From the NCBI GenBank assembly GCA_030602885.1, contig JAUVYV010000004.1:1-64000 (forward strand): DNA of 64,000 nt, written 5' to 3'. Made by a program: the position numbers and the translations under genes. Numbering within the stretch: position 1 is the stretch's first letter; each line of letters starts with the position of its first letter. Below, piece by piece: positions 7,447 to 19,033 of this stretch. Under the pieces are notes generated by a model. It had not been told where the DNA came from and did no database searches. It saw only the letters and a program-made list of their open reading frames with translations. This DNA comes from Phycisphaerales bacterium. GTDB taxonomy: Bacteria; Planctomycetota; Phycisphaerae; Sedimentisphaerales; Anaerobacaceae.

Positions 7447-9552
7447 TCACCATCGCAGCATCATGCCGACATGTAAACGGCCCTTGCCCCGCCTGGTGTC
7501 GTTCGTTTCCTTAATGGGATAGCCGTAGTAAAGAGCTCCGCTGAAATTATCGCCCAGCTCGATATGCGCACCGACGCCGACCGAAAACAGTGTTTCGTGG
7601 CGATTTTCTGTGGAACTGGGGCTCTCTATCCTCGCACGTCCGAAATCGACGAAGGCCAACGGAGCCAGTTTCTTCAGCCCGAGCAGTTTGTCACGAGGTT
7701 TCTCCGGCTCGGCCGGCTGTACACCCTTTGACCGTTCGTACTTTACAAGGTCAAACTCGTATTGCGCAGATGCGAGCATTCCGCCGTCTGCGACTATTTC
7801 ATATTCATCGTAACCCCTCACACTGTACATTCCGCCGAATAGAGTCATCTTCGCGGGCATTAGCCGTTCACTCGGATAAATCAGCCTGAAGTTTGCACTG
7901 AGACGCTGTACCCTGTTCACATCGAGCACCCGGCTGTAAGAGCCTGCGACGGTGGCGATGGAGAAATCGTTGTCCGGAAAGACGGTGCCGGCAGAGCCTC
8001 CGCCAATGCGTGTATTGTCGTACTCGTTGTCATCCGAGCACGCCCCGCCGATGCTCCGGACTTCTGTAAAGCTAAACGAGCTGTTTGAGATGTCATCCGA
8101 CTTGTACAGGTTGACTCCATATCCCCACAGGGCCGTCTTAACGTCATACCCAAGCCCTGACAGTGACAGACCGAGGAAAGAAGGCGTCGATTTACTTTGT
8201 TCGTAACTTATCGAGCCGCTAAAATCGAGGAACCAGCCGTCGGCCTGGAGAACATTATACGTTAAAGCACTGCCGAGAAACTTGCCGCCGCCAATGAAGT
8301 CGAAGTCACCGGCCTCGGGGCTTATGTCGTACTCGCTGTAGCCGCCATAGACACGCAGACGCAAACGCGGACCGGCGACAGGCAGATCGTAAGAGCCATA
8401 GACCGAATAGTTGTCGTCAATATTCGATTCCAAATCCGCCTGGTACATTGCCACAAATCTGTCGTCTATGCCGAGAAGGTTCGTGTTTATTACGCCGAAC
8501 CGCGGGCTCCACCGCCTGTCATCGGTGCCGGAGTTGTCTATATGGATAAAATAGTGCCACGGGTCTGCCTCGTAGATGTCGTAATTGACAGCGAGGGTCT
8601 TCGGCTCGGCGCCTTTGGAGACAACGGCCGAGACGTATCTGTCCGGGTTGGCGTTCAGCAGATTAATGAAGTCGTCAAGCTCTTCTTGGTTCGCCACCTT
8701 CCCGGGTTTTACCGGTGACCACTCGAGCACCGTGTTACTGTCCAGATATCCCTTTTCCACCTCGTTCTGATTCGGGTCGTACAACGTTACCGTCACGTCC
8801 GTGACCACGGCTTCGAGAACCTCCACCGGCAGCACTCCGCCTTCAAGCTCGACGCCTTGCTCGAGAGCTTCGGTGGGGACATAGACATATATGCCGGCGT
8901 AGTTCTTGTCCTGATAGACGCTCAAGACGTACTGAGTGAGCCCCTGGATGGTCCTTGCAGAAATCTGCCGGGCCGTACCAGGATCCAGAATAACCTCGTA
9001 GATCGGCGTCAAGTCATAGAGGTATCTACTCTCGGCTTCATCGACAGGCAAAGCGGAAGCGTTATACAGGATTGGCATCCTGTTCAAAAGCTCTGCCGTC
9101 GATACAAGCGTGTTGCCGCTGAAACGGATTTCGCTGACGCTGAGCCGAGCAGTCGTATCCTCAGGCAAAGTCACCGCCGGCTGGGTCTGGCCGGAAATCT
9201 TCAGCCGATACTCCATGTTTATCCTGGCAACGGCTTCAAGATACCCATCCTCAATTTCCTTCTTCTCGGCGGCGGTTGCGTTTTCACCGAGCGATAAGAG
9301 GTTCTCTTTTCTGTCACGTCGTGCCTGGTCGATTTCCTCGGCGGCCTGTTTTTTCGCCTCTGCAATCAGCGTTGCCATTCGCGTCTGTTCTTCGCGTTTT
9401 GCCCTGGCTGCCTCCACCGCTTCCCGCTTCGCCCTGGCCGCTGTTTGGCGCCTTTCCTCCAGCGCTTTGTTTGCCTCAGACGCAGTCGCACCCGCCAAAG
9501 CAAAAGCCAGCACAATCGCGAACAAACGTATAAACCCTTTTGTGACTCTCAT
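7447..9552 (-). CDS. ShlB/FhaC/HecB-family (TpsB) outer-membrane transporter
   Basis: A 701-residue protein of the two-partner secretion/Omp85 superfamily. It has a signal peptide (LFAIVLAFALAGATASEA) and a long charged Ala/Glu/Lys/Arg helix at ~26-115 that is unusual for the family. A POTRA_2-type domain starts at LSVSEIRFSGNTLVSTAELL (~137-215), and a second ShlB-type POTRA (~225-310) follows. The C-terminal ~370 residues alternate beta strands of a 16-strand barrel, with a typical RGYDEYEIVADGGMLAS segment and a final aromatic residue (GMMLRW). TpsB proteins export large beta-helical TpsA proteins; no TpsA gene is visible in the window, so the substrate lies elsewhere or differs. Confidence 0.85.
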   Translation of the reverse strand: MRVTKGFIRLFAIVLAFALAGATASEANKALEERRQTAARAKREAVEAARAKREEQTRMATLIAEAKKQAAEEIDQARRDRKENLLSLGENATAAEKKEIEDGYLEAVARINMEYRLKISGQTQPAVTLPEDTTARLSVSEIRFSGNTLVSTAELLNRMPILYNASALPVDEAESRYLYDLTPIYEVILDPGTARQISARTIQGLTQYVLSVYQDKNYAGIYVYVPTEALEQGVELEGGVLPVEVLEAVVTDVTVTLYDPNQNEVEKGYLDSNTVLEWSPVKPGKVANQEELDDFINLLNANPDRYVSAVVSKGAEPKTLAVNYDIYEADPWHYFIHIDNSGTDDRRWSPRFGVINTNLLGIDDRFVAMYQADLESNIDDNYSVYGSYDLPVAGPRLRLRVYGGYSEYDISPEAGDFDFIGGGKFLGSALTYNVLQADGWFLDFSGSISYEQSKSTPSFLGLSLSGLGYDVKTALWGYGVNLYKSDDISNSSFSFTEVRSIGGACSDDNEYDNTRIGGGSAGTVFPDNDFSIATVAGSYSRVLDVNRVQRLSANFRLIYPSERLMPAKMTLFGGMYSVRGYDEYEIVADGGMLASAQYEFDLVKYERSKGVQPAEPEKPRDKLLGLKKLAPLAFVDFGRARIESPSSTENRHETLFSVGVGAHIELGDNFSGALYYGYPIKETNDTRRGKGRLHVGMMLRW

Positions 9553-9884
9553 AGCCTGTCCTCTTTTTTAACTCAAAATGTGCTGCTTTATTTAGCTTAA
9601 TCGGTTACAGGCCGATTCCCGTTTTAAGAAAACTGCCGAGATGTGCGAATATAATGCCGCCGCCCCACAACTGCAACCCGTGCCCGAAACAGTAATCATC
9701 GCTTACAAGCATCGCAATGCCCCCGCACCTGCCAACAATAATCCCCCACAGCAAATCTTGCGACGCGTAAATTTCAGCAGAACAGCAGGGATAGTAAAGA
9801 AAAAAGTGCTGTCGAATAGGCCTTATCAATACTGACAACGCGGTTTGTGGGCTCTTGCTGCCGCTAAGCCGTTGTTTTTTCTAA

Positions 9885-10031
9885 GGATCGTGGTTCAGCA
9901 CAAGCCTGGATATCACGCATCCGAATACAGATCGCTTTGACGAAAACCGCTATGGGTATGAAACAATGTTTAAACCACTTCCAAGTGATGGCCGGCTAAT
10001 GCAGGCAATCGAAGAATATCAGGTTGTGTAG
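9885..10031 (+). pseudogene. Possible C-terminal fragment of a lost gene
   Basis: A 48-codon open stretch without a start codon ends at TAG 10029-10031. It follows an in-frame TAA at 9882-9884. The peptide ends FKPLPSDGRLMQAIEEYQVV and has protein-like composition, unlike other frames here. I do not recognise the family. It may be the tail of a deleted gene or coincidence. Confidence 0.25.
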
Positions 10032-10099
10032 AGGACTTACACTTCCAGGTTTACCCGCCACTCCGTCTGGCGGGTTGCCAAACATGCTCGGCACACATA

Positions 10100-10134
10100 G
10101 TAAAGGACGCTTGCCAGTGGCAAGCGTCCTTTAC
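10100..10134. terminator. Terminator hairpin downstream of gdhA
   Basis: A perfect 16-bp inverted repeat: GTAAAGGACGCTTGCC at 10100-10115 against GGCAAGCGTCCTTTAC at 10119-10134, with a 3-base loop. It lies about 24 bases beyond the gdhA stop codon. The U-tract is weak, so termination is inferred from the position and the stem strength. Confidence 0.7.
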
Positions 10135-10157
10135 AAAACTCCACTTCAAGTTATCGA

Positions 10158-12039
<1,882 letters not shown>

Positions 12040-13185
12040 ATGGAGCATTTTCAAGTCAAAAGCAAGGACAAGGGTAGTTCCGCACGGTGTGGGGTTTTGA
12101 CTACCGGGCGTGGGGAGGTACGGACGCCGGCGTTTATGCCGGTTGGGACGAGCGGGGCGGTGAAGGGGGTAACACCGGACCGCGTAAAGGAGACGGGGGC
12201 AGAGATTATCCTTGCCAATACGTATCATCTGATGCTTCGGCCCGGGGTGGAGGCAGTGGAAAGCATAGGCGGGGTGCATAAGCTGATGGGCTGGGCGGGG
12301 CCTATCCTTACCGATAGCGGGGGCTACCAAATATTCTCTTTGAATTCGCTGATGCGAATAAGCGACGAGGGCGTTGAGTTCGCAAGTCATATTGACGGAA
12401 CGAAGTTTTTCTTAGATGCGAAGGGGGCGACCGAGATACAAAATCGGTTAGGGGCTGATATCATTATGTGCTTCGATGAGTGCCCGCCTTATCCGTGTGA
12501 ACGCGACAAACTGGAAAAAGCGGTTGCGCGAACGATACGTTGGGCGGGTGAGTGTAAGGAGGCGCATGCGAATACCGAGCAGCTTTTGTTCGGAATTGTG
12601 CAGGGCGGGATAGAATTAGATTTGCGAAAGCATTGTACGGAAGAGCTTATCAAAATTGGGTTCGATGGGTATGCTATCGGGGGACTTAGCGTCGGGGAGG
12701 GACATGAGAATATGAAAGGTGTGGTGGGGCATACAATCCCCCTGCTGCCGGAGGAGCGGCCGAGGTATTTGATGGGGGTTGGGATGCCGAGAGATATTAT
12801 CGCAGCGGTGGCAGCGGGGATTGATATGTTCGACTGCGTGATAGCAACGCGGAACGGGCGAAACGCTTATGCGTTTACTTTCGACGGGCCTGTGCGGATG
12901 CGAAACAATGCCCATATAGCCGACCCGGCTCCGATAGAGGCCGGCTGCGATTGCTATGCGTGCACCGAATTCGGGCGGGCGACAATCAGGCACTTCTTTA
13001 ATATTGATGAGATGCTTGGGCCTATTCTGACGAGCATTCATAATCTTCGGTTCTTTCAGCGGCTGATGACGGAGATTCGCGGCAGGATAGAGACGGGCGA
13101 GTTTGCCGAGTGGGCAAAGGAGCAATTGGCGGAAAAGCCGACGTGCGATATGGGGCAGGAGAATAATCGGGAAAATGGTTGTTGA
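12040..13185 (+). CDS. tgt: Queuine/preQ1 tRNA-ribosyltransferase
   Basis: A 381-residue TIM-barrel enzyme of full family length. It exchanges guanine-34 of GUN-anticodon tRNAs for preQ1 in the queuosine pathway. Seen are TPAFMPVGTSGAVKG near the N-terminus, LTDSGGYQIFSL with the catalytic Asp (~93), GIVQGG, DMFDCV with the nucleophilic Asp, and the zinc site CDCYAC...SIHN (three Cys and a His) near 310-345. It heads the tgt-yajC-secDF run common in bacteria. queG, also of this pathway, is at 26 kb. No strong ribosome site precedes the ATG. Confidence 0.97.
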   Translation: MEHFQVKSKDKGSSARCGVLTTGRGEVRTPAFMPVGTSGAVKGVTPDRVKETGAEIILANTYHLMLRPGVEAVESIGGVHKLMGWAGPILTDSGGYQIFSLNSLMRISDEGVEFASHIDGTKFFLDAKGATEIQNRLGADIIMCFDECPPYPCERDKLEKAVARTIRWAGECKEAHANTEQLLFGIVQGGIELDLRKHCTEELIKIGFDGYAIGGLSVGEGHENMKGVVGHTIPLLPEERPRYLMGVGMPRDIIAAVAAGIDMFDCVIATRNGRNAYAFTFDGPVRMRNNAHIADPAPIEAGCDCYACTEFGRATIRHFFNIDEMLGPILTSIHNLRFFQRLMTEIRGRIETGEFAEWAKEQLAEKPTCDMGQENNRENGC

Positions 13186-13259
13186 TTGTTTATGGGCAAT
13201 GGCTTATGATTCTGGGCTTATTCCGGCAGGATCGCTAAATTACTTAAGGAAAGAGAAAA

Positions 13260-13673
13260 ATGGGAAATATGTGGATATTGGCACAGGCAGGTGAGGCGGG
13301 TGAGATAGTATCGGAACAGGTATCGGCAGAAACCGAGGTGGTAACGACGGTGGCGTCCGACCCGAATGCAGGAGCGGCTCCTGTAGTGCGGAAAGGGCCC
13401 TTCGGGGAGTACGGGACGTTGATATTCCTGGTTTTCATCTTTGTGATATTCTACTTTATGATGTTCAGGGGCCCGAAGAAACAGAAGCAGAAGCATCAGA
13501 AGATGGTGCAGTCGCTTAAGAAGAACGACCGTGTGAGGACAATCGGCGGGATAATAGGGACGGTTGTCGATGTCAAAGGTGATGAAATCACGCTGAAGAT
13601 TGACGAGTCCAACAACACGAAGATGAAGGTAGCGTCGTCGGCGATAGGCAAGAACCTGATGAGCGAGAATTAG
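13260..13673 (+). CDS. yajC: Preprotein translocase accessory subunit YajC
   Basis: A 137-residue single-span membrane protein. A loosely conserved N-terminal ~50 residues precede the membrane helix (YGTLIFLVFIFVIFYFMMF, ~58-77). The conserved cytosolic motif KKNDRVRTIGGIIGTVVDV-K-DEITLKID follows. AAGGA lies upstream of the ATG. YajC joins SecD and SecF at the SecYEG channel, and the next gene is the secDF fusion 50 bases downstream. Confidence 0.95.
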   Translation: MGNMWILAQAGEAGEIVSEQVSAETEVVTTVASDPNAGAAPVVRKGPFGEYGTLIFLVFIFVIFYFMMFRGPKKQKQKHQKMVQSLKKNDRVRTIGGIIGTVVDVKGDEITLKIDESNNTKMKVASSAIGKNLMSEN

Positions 13674-13723
13674 CAGAGGGCAAGCGGGGCGAGCCGTTAG
13701 TTGGGATTTGACAGGGAAGAACT

Positions 13724-16700
13724 ATGGACAAAAATCTGACTTGGAAGATAGTGCTGATAATCGTTTTGGTGGTGCTTGCGGTGGTGTCGTTGTATCCGCC
13801 GGACAAGACGCTGAAGCCGGGAATGGACCTCGGCGGCGGCACGAGCTTGATATACGAGATAGATGCACAGGGGCTAAGCTCACAGGAGAAGCGCGGTCTT
13901 TCGGAGAAGATGATAACGGTTCTTCGGCGGCGTATAGACCCTGCGAATATTCAGAATCTTGTCTGGCGTCCCCAGGGGAATACGCGATTCGAGATTCAGA
14001 TGCCGCTGGCAAGTGCGGAGGCACGCGCGAAGCGAGGTGCATTCGAGAAGACCCTGAATTTGCTTTTGGCTGATAACGTGAATCCTGCGGTGATAATGCG
14101 GGCACTTTCAAGGCCCGCTGAGGAGCGGGCGCAATATTTCGAGACGGTGGCGCGTGACTCGAACGAACGTGATGAGATATTGAATAATTTAGCGAGCGTA
14201 TATGACGCACGTAAGGAGCTGCAGGGCAAGCGAGACGAGCTGAAGGCCCAGCTTGGGGTACCGGAGAACTTAATCAACTTGGCGGGTCTTGACCTGGAAA
14301 TGATCAAGTCACAGCTTGGTGAGTGGATGAAACTGAGCGACGAGCAGCTTAAAGAGAGCCTTTTGGAGTTTCTGGGCTCGGAGGGCAATGTTGAGCTTCT
14401 GACGCGATACACGAGGATGTACGGTGAATGGGCGGATGTTGTTGACCAGTTGACGGAGCCGGAGACGGGCAAGAACATCGAGTACAAACAGGCGAGAGCG
14501 GCGCTTAACCGGCTGAATCTATCCGAAGACCAGGTCAATCTGGTATTAGAGATGGATGAGCCGGGCTCGCTGCAACGGGCGCAGCGAAAAGAGGAGATGG
14601 AGGACTATTTTCAGGAGCGAGCAGCGAAGATTGACGCAGTGGTTGCGGCGTACGATGAATATTACCCGTTCAGAGGCAGACTCGACGATGCGGCAGATAT
14701 CCAGCGGATGCTAAAGGGAGCAGGGATACTCGAATTTCGGATTCTGCCGACGCTGGGGCATCCTGAGGTGGATTCGGACCAGATGGGGGTATATGTCGAG
14801 ACGCTGAGGGAGAAGGGGCCGAAGTACGCATCAGACACGATGTACGTGTGGTGCGAGGTAGAGAACGCAGAGGAATGGTTAGGCAGAGGGGCCGACGGGC
14901 AGGTGTACGCCAAGCAGACAGACAAAGAGGGTCGTCCGGCGATAGTGGCGCAGTTCGGTGATAAACTCTATGTTCTGGCGGGCAACAGGCAGCAAGAGAG
15001 TATGCTGCACACGGGTGAGTCGAAGGACTGGAAGCTCGAGCGGTCATCTTCGGGTCAGGACCAATATGGTCGTCGCGCTATTAATTTTACTCTCGATGAG
15101 CGAGGCGGGTATCTTTTTGCGAACGTAACGGGCAAGAATATCGACCGGCCATTGTGCATACTTCTTGACGGTATTGCAATATCTGCACCGACGATAAACA
15201 CCCGGATATACATGCGTGGGCAGATAACAGGCAGTTTCACACCGACGCAAGTGGACGATATGGTGAGCAAGCTGAATGCGGGCTCGCTGCCGGCCATGCT
15301 GATAGAGCAGCCGATTTCGATAAAGACGATAGGCCCTTCAATCGGTGCGGACAATCGCGACAAGGGTGTCAAGGCGGGGCTGATAGGTCTCGCTGTGGTT
15401 GTCGGGTGTATGCTGGTTTACTATATACTGGCGGGGACGATAGCCGACGTTGCACTGCTTATGAATATACTTTTTGTGCTTGCGATAATGGCGGGTCTTC
15501 GAGCGACGTTTACGCTGCCGGGTATTGCAGGTATCATTTTGACTATCGGCATGAGTGTTGATGCGAACGTTCTTATTTTCGAGCGTATTCGTGAGGAGCA
15601 GCGGAAGGGTTCGTCGCTCGGCGTTTCGATACGAAACGGTTATCAGCGTGCGCTCAGGACGATATTAGATGCGAATCTGACGACGTTTATCACGGCGGCT
15701 ATATTGTTCTGGGTGGCGTCGGAGGAGATCAAGGGTTTTGCGATAGTGCTTATGCTTGGTATCATATCGAGCATGTTCACGGCCCTTTTCGTGACTCGTG
15801 TGATATTCGAGTGGCTGCTGAGCAAGCGGATGATCAAAGACCACCTTTTTATGCTTTCGATAATACACAAGCCGAGCGTGGACTGGATGAAGCTTCGGCC
15901 GGTGTTTCTGGCGATATCCACGGTCTTTATCACAGGGGGTCTGCTTGTGTTCTTTACGCGTGATGACGTGAAGAACAACAAGTACGACATCGAGTTTACG
16001 GGCGGTACGAGTGTGCAAATCAGCTTAAAAGAGGCATCGACGCGCGGTGAAGTGGAAGAGAAGTTCCGAACGGTTGCGGCGGAGCTTGGCAATCCCGCGC
16101 TTGCTACAGCCAACATCTACAGCGTGGGCAAATCGAACAGGCAGTTTGAGATTACGACGACAGAAACGAACAAGCTGGTGACAACGGTGAAGTTTACCGA
16201 GAGTTCGGGGCAGACGACAGAAAGCGTAACAGCAGGGATAAGGAAGGCGCAGAGAGGGCAGGAGGGCAGATTGAGCAACCTCACCGTGAGCGAGGAGGGC
16301 ACGGGCGGGTTTGTGATTGCGACGAGCCAGTTGAACAAGTCGGTCGTTAAAGGGATTTTGAGCAGTGCTTTTGCAGAGGCGCAGATAACAGAGCCGCAGA
16401 TTGATGAGGTTGTGAACAACGCGATATTGGGGGCGTTTTCGGACGAGCTGGAGATACAGCAGGACCTTGAGCCGACGATAGTCTCGAACGAGAAGATAAC
16501 GGAGGCGGCGATAGAGTCGTATCCGGAACTGGCTGACTTCCTCGGGGGGGTAAAGGTGACGTGTGAATTAGGCAGGGGCGCGAGCCTGGATGAGATAAGC
16601 GCGCGTCTTGCGGATTTGCGTTTCAAGCCGGACATGCAGTCTCTGGCGTGGTATCCGTATAAGCTTTTTGACGGCAGCATGGCCGAGGCGGACAGGAACA

Positions 16701-17422
16701 AAAAGTTGAGCAGCTTCGTTATCGTCAGCGCATTGCCGGAAGCGGGGTACCGTGAGCTGAGCGAGGATGAGTGGCAGCGGTTTGTCGAGAATGAGACACA
16801 GCGTGTTCTGGCGGCGACAAGACTTGAGACATCACTTCCTCGGGTGACACAGATAAGCCCGTCGATCGGAGGGGAGGCAAAGACGCGAGCGTTGATAGCG
16901 ATTGTATTGAGTCTGTTTGCGATAGTGGCGTATATCTGGGTGCGGTTCGGCAACGTCAGGTATGGTATTGCGGCGATTGTGGCGCTGGTTCATGATGTGT
17001 GCATCACGTTAGGGGCGGTGACGGTGTGCACGTACATTACGACGACGTGGATAGGCGAGATGTTTTTGATAGGAGATTTCAAGATCAATCTGGCGATAAT
17101 AGCGGCGTTTTTGACTTTGATAGGGTACTCACTGAACGATACGATTGTCGTGTTCGACCGGATTCGTGAGAATCGCAAGAAGGCGCAGTTGAAGGCGCAG
17201 ACGATAAGCGACAGCATCAACCAGACGCTTTCGCGGACGATACTGACGAGCTTTACGACGTTTATTGTTGTGCTGATAATGTATATCTTCGGCGGCGACG
17301 GGCTTCGCGGGTTCACGTTTGCGATTGGGTTCGGGGTCATTATCGGTACGTATTCGTCGATTGCGATAGCGGCACCGATACTGCTGCTGGGTACGAAAAG
17401 TAAAATGGGAAGTGGGAAGTGA
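13724..17422 (+). CDS. secDF: SecD-SecF fusion protein translocase subunit
   Basis: A 1232-residue inner-membrane protein combining SecD (~1-690) and SecF (~715-1232), which use the proton gradient to drive late steps of export. SecD landmarks: an N-terminal membrane helix, GMDLGGGTSLIYEID (usually D-LRGG), a periplasmic P1 domain with a long helical insertion (~100-290), and the membrane motif GMSVDANVLIFERIREE. SecF landmarks: YDIEFTGGTSVQIS and GYSLNDTIVVFDRIREN. Each half carries a six-helix bundle. The region between the SecF opening and its helices (~800-1040) is longer than in E. coli SecF, an insertion of unknown role. It lies immediately after yajC. Confidence 0.96.
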   Translation: MDKNLTWKIVLIIVLVVLAVVSLYPPDKTLKPGMDLGGGTSLIYEIDAQGLSSQEKRGLSEKMITVLRRRIDPANIQNLVWRPQGNTRFEIQMPLASAEARAKRGAFEKTLNLLLADNVNPAVIMRALSRPAEERAQYFETVARDSNERDEILNNLASVYDARKELQGKRDELKAQLGVPENLINLAGLDLEMIKSQLGEWMKLSDEQLKESLLEFLGSEGNVELLTRYTRMYGEWADVVDQLTEPETGKNIEYKQARAALNRLNLSEDQVNLVLEMDEPGSLQRAQRKEEMEDYFQERAAKIDAVVAAYDEYYPFRGRLDDAADIQRMLKGAGILEFRILPTLGHPEVDSDQMGVYVETLREKGPKYASDTMYVWCEVENAEEWLGRGADGQVYAKQTDKEGRPAIVAQFGDKLYVLAGNRQQESMLHTGESKDWKLERSSSGQDQYGRRAINFTLDERGGYLFANVTGKNIDRPLCILLDGIAISAPTINTRIYMRGQITGSFTPTQVDDMVSKLNAGSLPAMLIEQPISIKTIGPSIGADNRDKGVKAGLIGLAVVVGCMLVYYILAGTIADVALLMNILFVLAIMAGLRATFTLPGIAGIILTIGMSVDANVLIFERIREEQRKGSSLGVSIRNGYQRALRTILDANLTTFITAAILFWVASEEIKGFAIVLMLGIISSMFTALFVTRVIFEWLLSKRMIKDHLFMLSIIHKPSVDWMKLRPVFLAISTVFITGGLLVFFTRDDVKNNKYDIEFTGGTSVQISLKEASTRGEVEEKFRTVAAELGNPALATANIYSVGKSNRQFEITTTETNKLVTTVKFTESSGQTTESVTAGIRKAQRGQEGRLSNLTVSEEGTGGFVIATSQLNKSVVKGILSSAFAEAQITEPQIDEVVNNAILGAFSDELEIQQDLEPTIVSNEKITEAAIESYPELADFLGGVKVTCELGRGASLDEISARLADLRFKPDMQSLAWYPYKLFDGSMAEADRNKKLSSFVIVSALPEAGYRELSEDEWQRFVENETQRVLAATRLETSLPRVTQISPSIGGEAKTRALIAIVLSLFAIVAYIWVRFGNVRYGIAAIVALVHDVCITLGAVTVCTYITTTWIGEMFLIGDFKINLAIIAAFLTLIGYSLNDTIVVFDRIRENRKKAQLKAQTISDSINQTLSRTILTSFTTFIVVLIMYIFGGDGLRGFTFAIGFGVIIGTYSSIAIAAPILLLGTKSKMGSGK

Positions 17423-17449
17423 GAAGGGCGGGCAACAGGATTTAATCCG

Positions 17450-17470
17450 TTCGACTGCGCTCAGGACAAG
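17450..17470. repeat. Short dispersed repeat (ttcgact...ctcaggacaag)
   Basis: A 21-base phrase between secDF and the LysM gene that recurs with three changes at 42081-42101, again intergenic. It shares the 'aggacaag' end with the other repeats of the window. Confidence 0.5.
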
Positions 17471-17533
17471 TATTTTCTATTGAATATTTCAGGAAATAAA
17501 GAAGGCGAGAGGGCATTCTGCGGGGACGGTAGG

Positions 17534-17920
17534 ATGGGTCGAGATTTCAAGATAGGGATGGCGTTTGGGCTGGTGATTGCGGGAGCTTGCGGGGTGTGGT
17601 TTTGCAGCCGGCCGGGCATAGGGACCAAGGTCGAGGGCCTGCAAATCAGCAGGCCGCAGAACTCCATTAGTGTTGAAAGGCAGAGCAGCATACCTTCTGA
17701 GAGAATTCGACAGAGCGCAGAGAGTAAGCAAGGGGCGGTGGGCAGCGGCGGGGAGATAACGACGATTCACTATGTGCAGCAGGGAGAGACGCTGACTGAG
17801 ATTTCACGACATTATTACGGTTCGGCGAACGAGTGGGGAAAAATCATGGAAGCGAATCGCAATGTTTTGAAAGACCCTGATAAGCTCAAAGCCGGGATGC
17901 GGCTGGCGATTCCAGAATGA
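17534..17920 (+). CDS. Membrane-anchored LysM-domain protein
   Basis: A 128-residue protein starting at the ATG 17534. An in-frame TTG at 17480 would add 18 polar residues ahead of the hydrophobic segment, which is less plausible. Residues ~6-24 (IGMAFGLVIAGACGVWFC) form an uncleaved anchor or signal peptide. A low-complexity linker follows. Residues ~78-126 form one LysM domain (HYVQQGETLTEISRHYYGSA...LKAGMRLAIP), which binds N-acetylglucosamine-containing glycans such as peptidoglycan. There is no catalytic domain. It follows secDF by ~110 bases and may be transcribed with it. Confidence 0.82.
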   Translation: MGRDFKIGMAFGLVIAGACGVWFCSRPGIGTKVEGLQISRPQNSISVERQSSIPSERIRQSAESKQGAVGSGGEITTIHYVQQGETLTEISRHYYGSANEWGKIMEANRNVLKDPDKLKAGMRLAIPE

Positions 17921-17969
17921 GTGGGTAAAGTTACCGAGCAAGAGTAATTCGTCATCGCGCTAATGAGTA

Positions 17970-18740
17970 TTAGAGTAGCTTGGCGGCATCGGCGTCGAGG
18001 AGGAAGGTGACTTTGTCGAGCGCACACCAGAGGGCATGTATGGGGTAACGGACCTCGTCGGGCTCGGATGTAAGGACCTGTTTGATTATTTTTGCCTTTT
18101 CTTCGCCGCTGACGAGTACAAGGAGTCTGGAGGCGGCACAGAGGACGGGATGGGTGAGTGTTATTCTGTTAAGGCGTTCATCGGCGACTTTTTGGTCGAG
18201 GAAATAGACGACGCATGTGAGACCCTGTTTATCGAAGGAGGCGTAGCTGTCGGGAAAGAGCGAGCCGGTGTGGCCATCAGCGCCCATGCCGAGGACGATG
18301 AGGTCAAAGGTTGGTATCCGGCCTGGCTTTAGGGCGAAGACGCTGCGTATGGTGTCCTCGTACCGGCGGGCAGCGAGGTTGAAGTCCTCGAGTTCGGCTG
18401 GAATGCGGTGGACATTTTCCTCAGGCAGGGGGACTTTCTTGAGAAAGGTCTCGGCAGCGAGCTTGTAATTGCTCGAGGGAGAGTTCGGAGGGACACAGCG
18501 TTCATCGACCCAGAAGAGGTGAGTTTTTTGCCATGGCATCGCTTTTGCTTTCGTGCCGTCAGCGAGGAGCTCGAAGAAACGTTTTGGCGTGTGGCCGCCT
18601 GAGATTGCGACGAAGAAGACGTCGTTTTGTCTGACGGCGCTGAGTGCGGTATCGACGAAAATGTCAAGGCAGCGGTGAGCGAGCTTTTCGGTATCCGTGA
18701 GGATTTGCAGATTCGGTTTTGAATTCGTGACAGTCTCCAT
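17970..18740 (-). CDS. pgl: 6-phosphogluconolactonase (DevB/SOL type)
   Basis: A 256-residue cytosolic enzyme. It hydrolyses 6-phospho-glucono-1,5-lactone to 6-phosphogluconate in the oxidative pentose-phosphate pathway. Family motifs are clear: VAISGGHTPKRFFELL (~47-62), HLFWVDERCVPPNSPSSNY (~75-93) and DLIVLGMGADGHTGSLFPDS (~147-166). AAAAGGG lies upstream of the ATG. No zwf or gnd gene adjoins it. About 290 bases without a gene follow upstream before the RND gene's end. Confidence 0.94.
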   Translation of the reverse strand: METVTNSKPNLQILTDTEKLAHRCLDIFVDTALSAVRQNDVFFVAISGGHTPKRFFELLADGTKAKAMPWQKTHLFWVDERCVPPNSPSSNYKLAAETFLKKVPLPEENVHRIPAELEDFNLAARRYEDTIRSVFALKPGRIPTFDLIVLGMGADGHTGSLFPDSYASFDKQGLTCVVYFLDQKVADERLNRITLTHPVLCAASRLLVLVSGEEKAKIIKQVLTSEPDEVRYPIHALWCALDKVTFLLDADAAKLL

Positions 18741-19033
18741 ACTGTTTGCCCTTTTGTTAAGTTTGCGTCCTTACAGACTACGCCCCGACAGAAGCCGTTC
18801 GTATTTCTATGGTAAAGTCATTATCTTTGTTCGCGCGTTTTGAGGCCAGAAAAATATTGCCTTGTGGTCAGAAAAAAACCCTTTGGGCTCTAAGTATTTT
18901 CTTTGCCTGTAGTTACATTCAGCGAGCAGGGGGGATTATTTTGGCGGCAGCGGCGTGGCGACAGGTCGGCGCGGTTTATCGGGCAAAGATGGGCCTATCG
19001 CATAAAAGCGTGCAGGGGCCGATTGATGGGGAA

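Larger units (their letters stand above)
9553..10157. other. Intergenic region between the TpsB gene and gdhA
   Basis: No complete gene. It contains a possible coding remnant (9885-10031) and a strong terminator hairpin (10100-10134). The segment 9600-9840 is open in two frames but has no ribosome site and no recognisable motif. Confidence 0.5.

Noticed and set aside
16117-16953. 278-codon minus-strand frame
   Set aside because: Antisense of secDF, with Ser/Leu/Arg-rich shadow composition.
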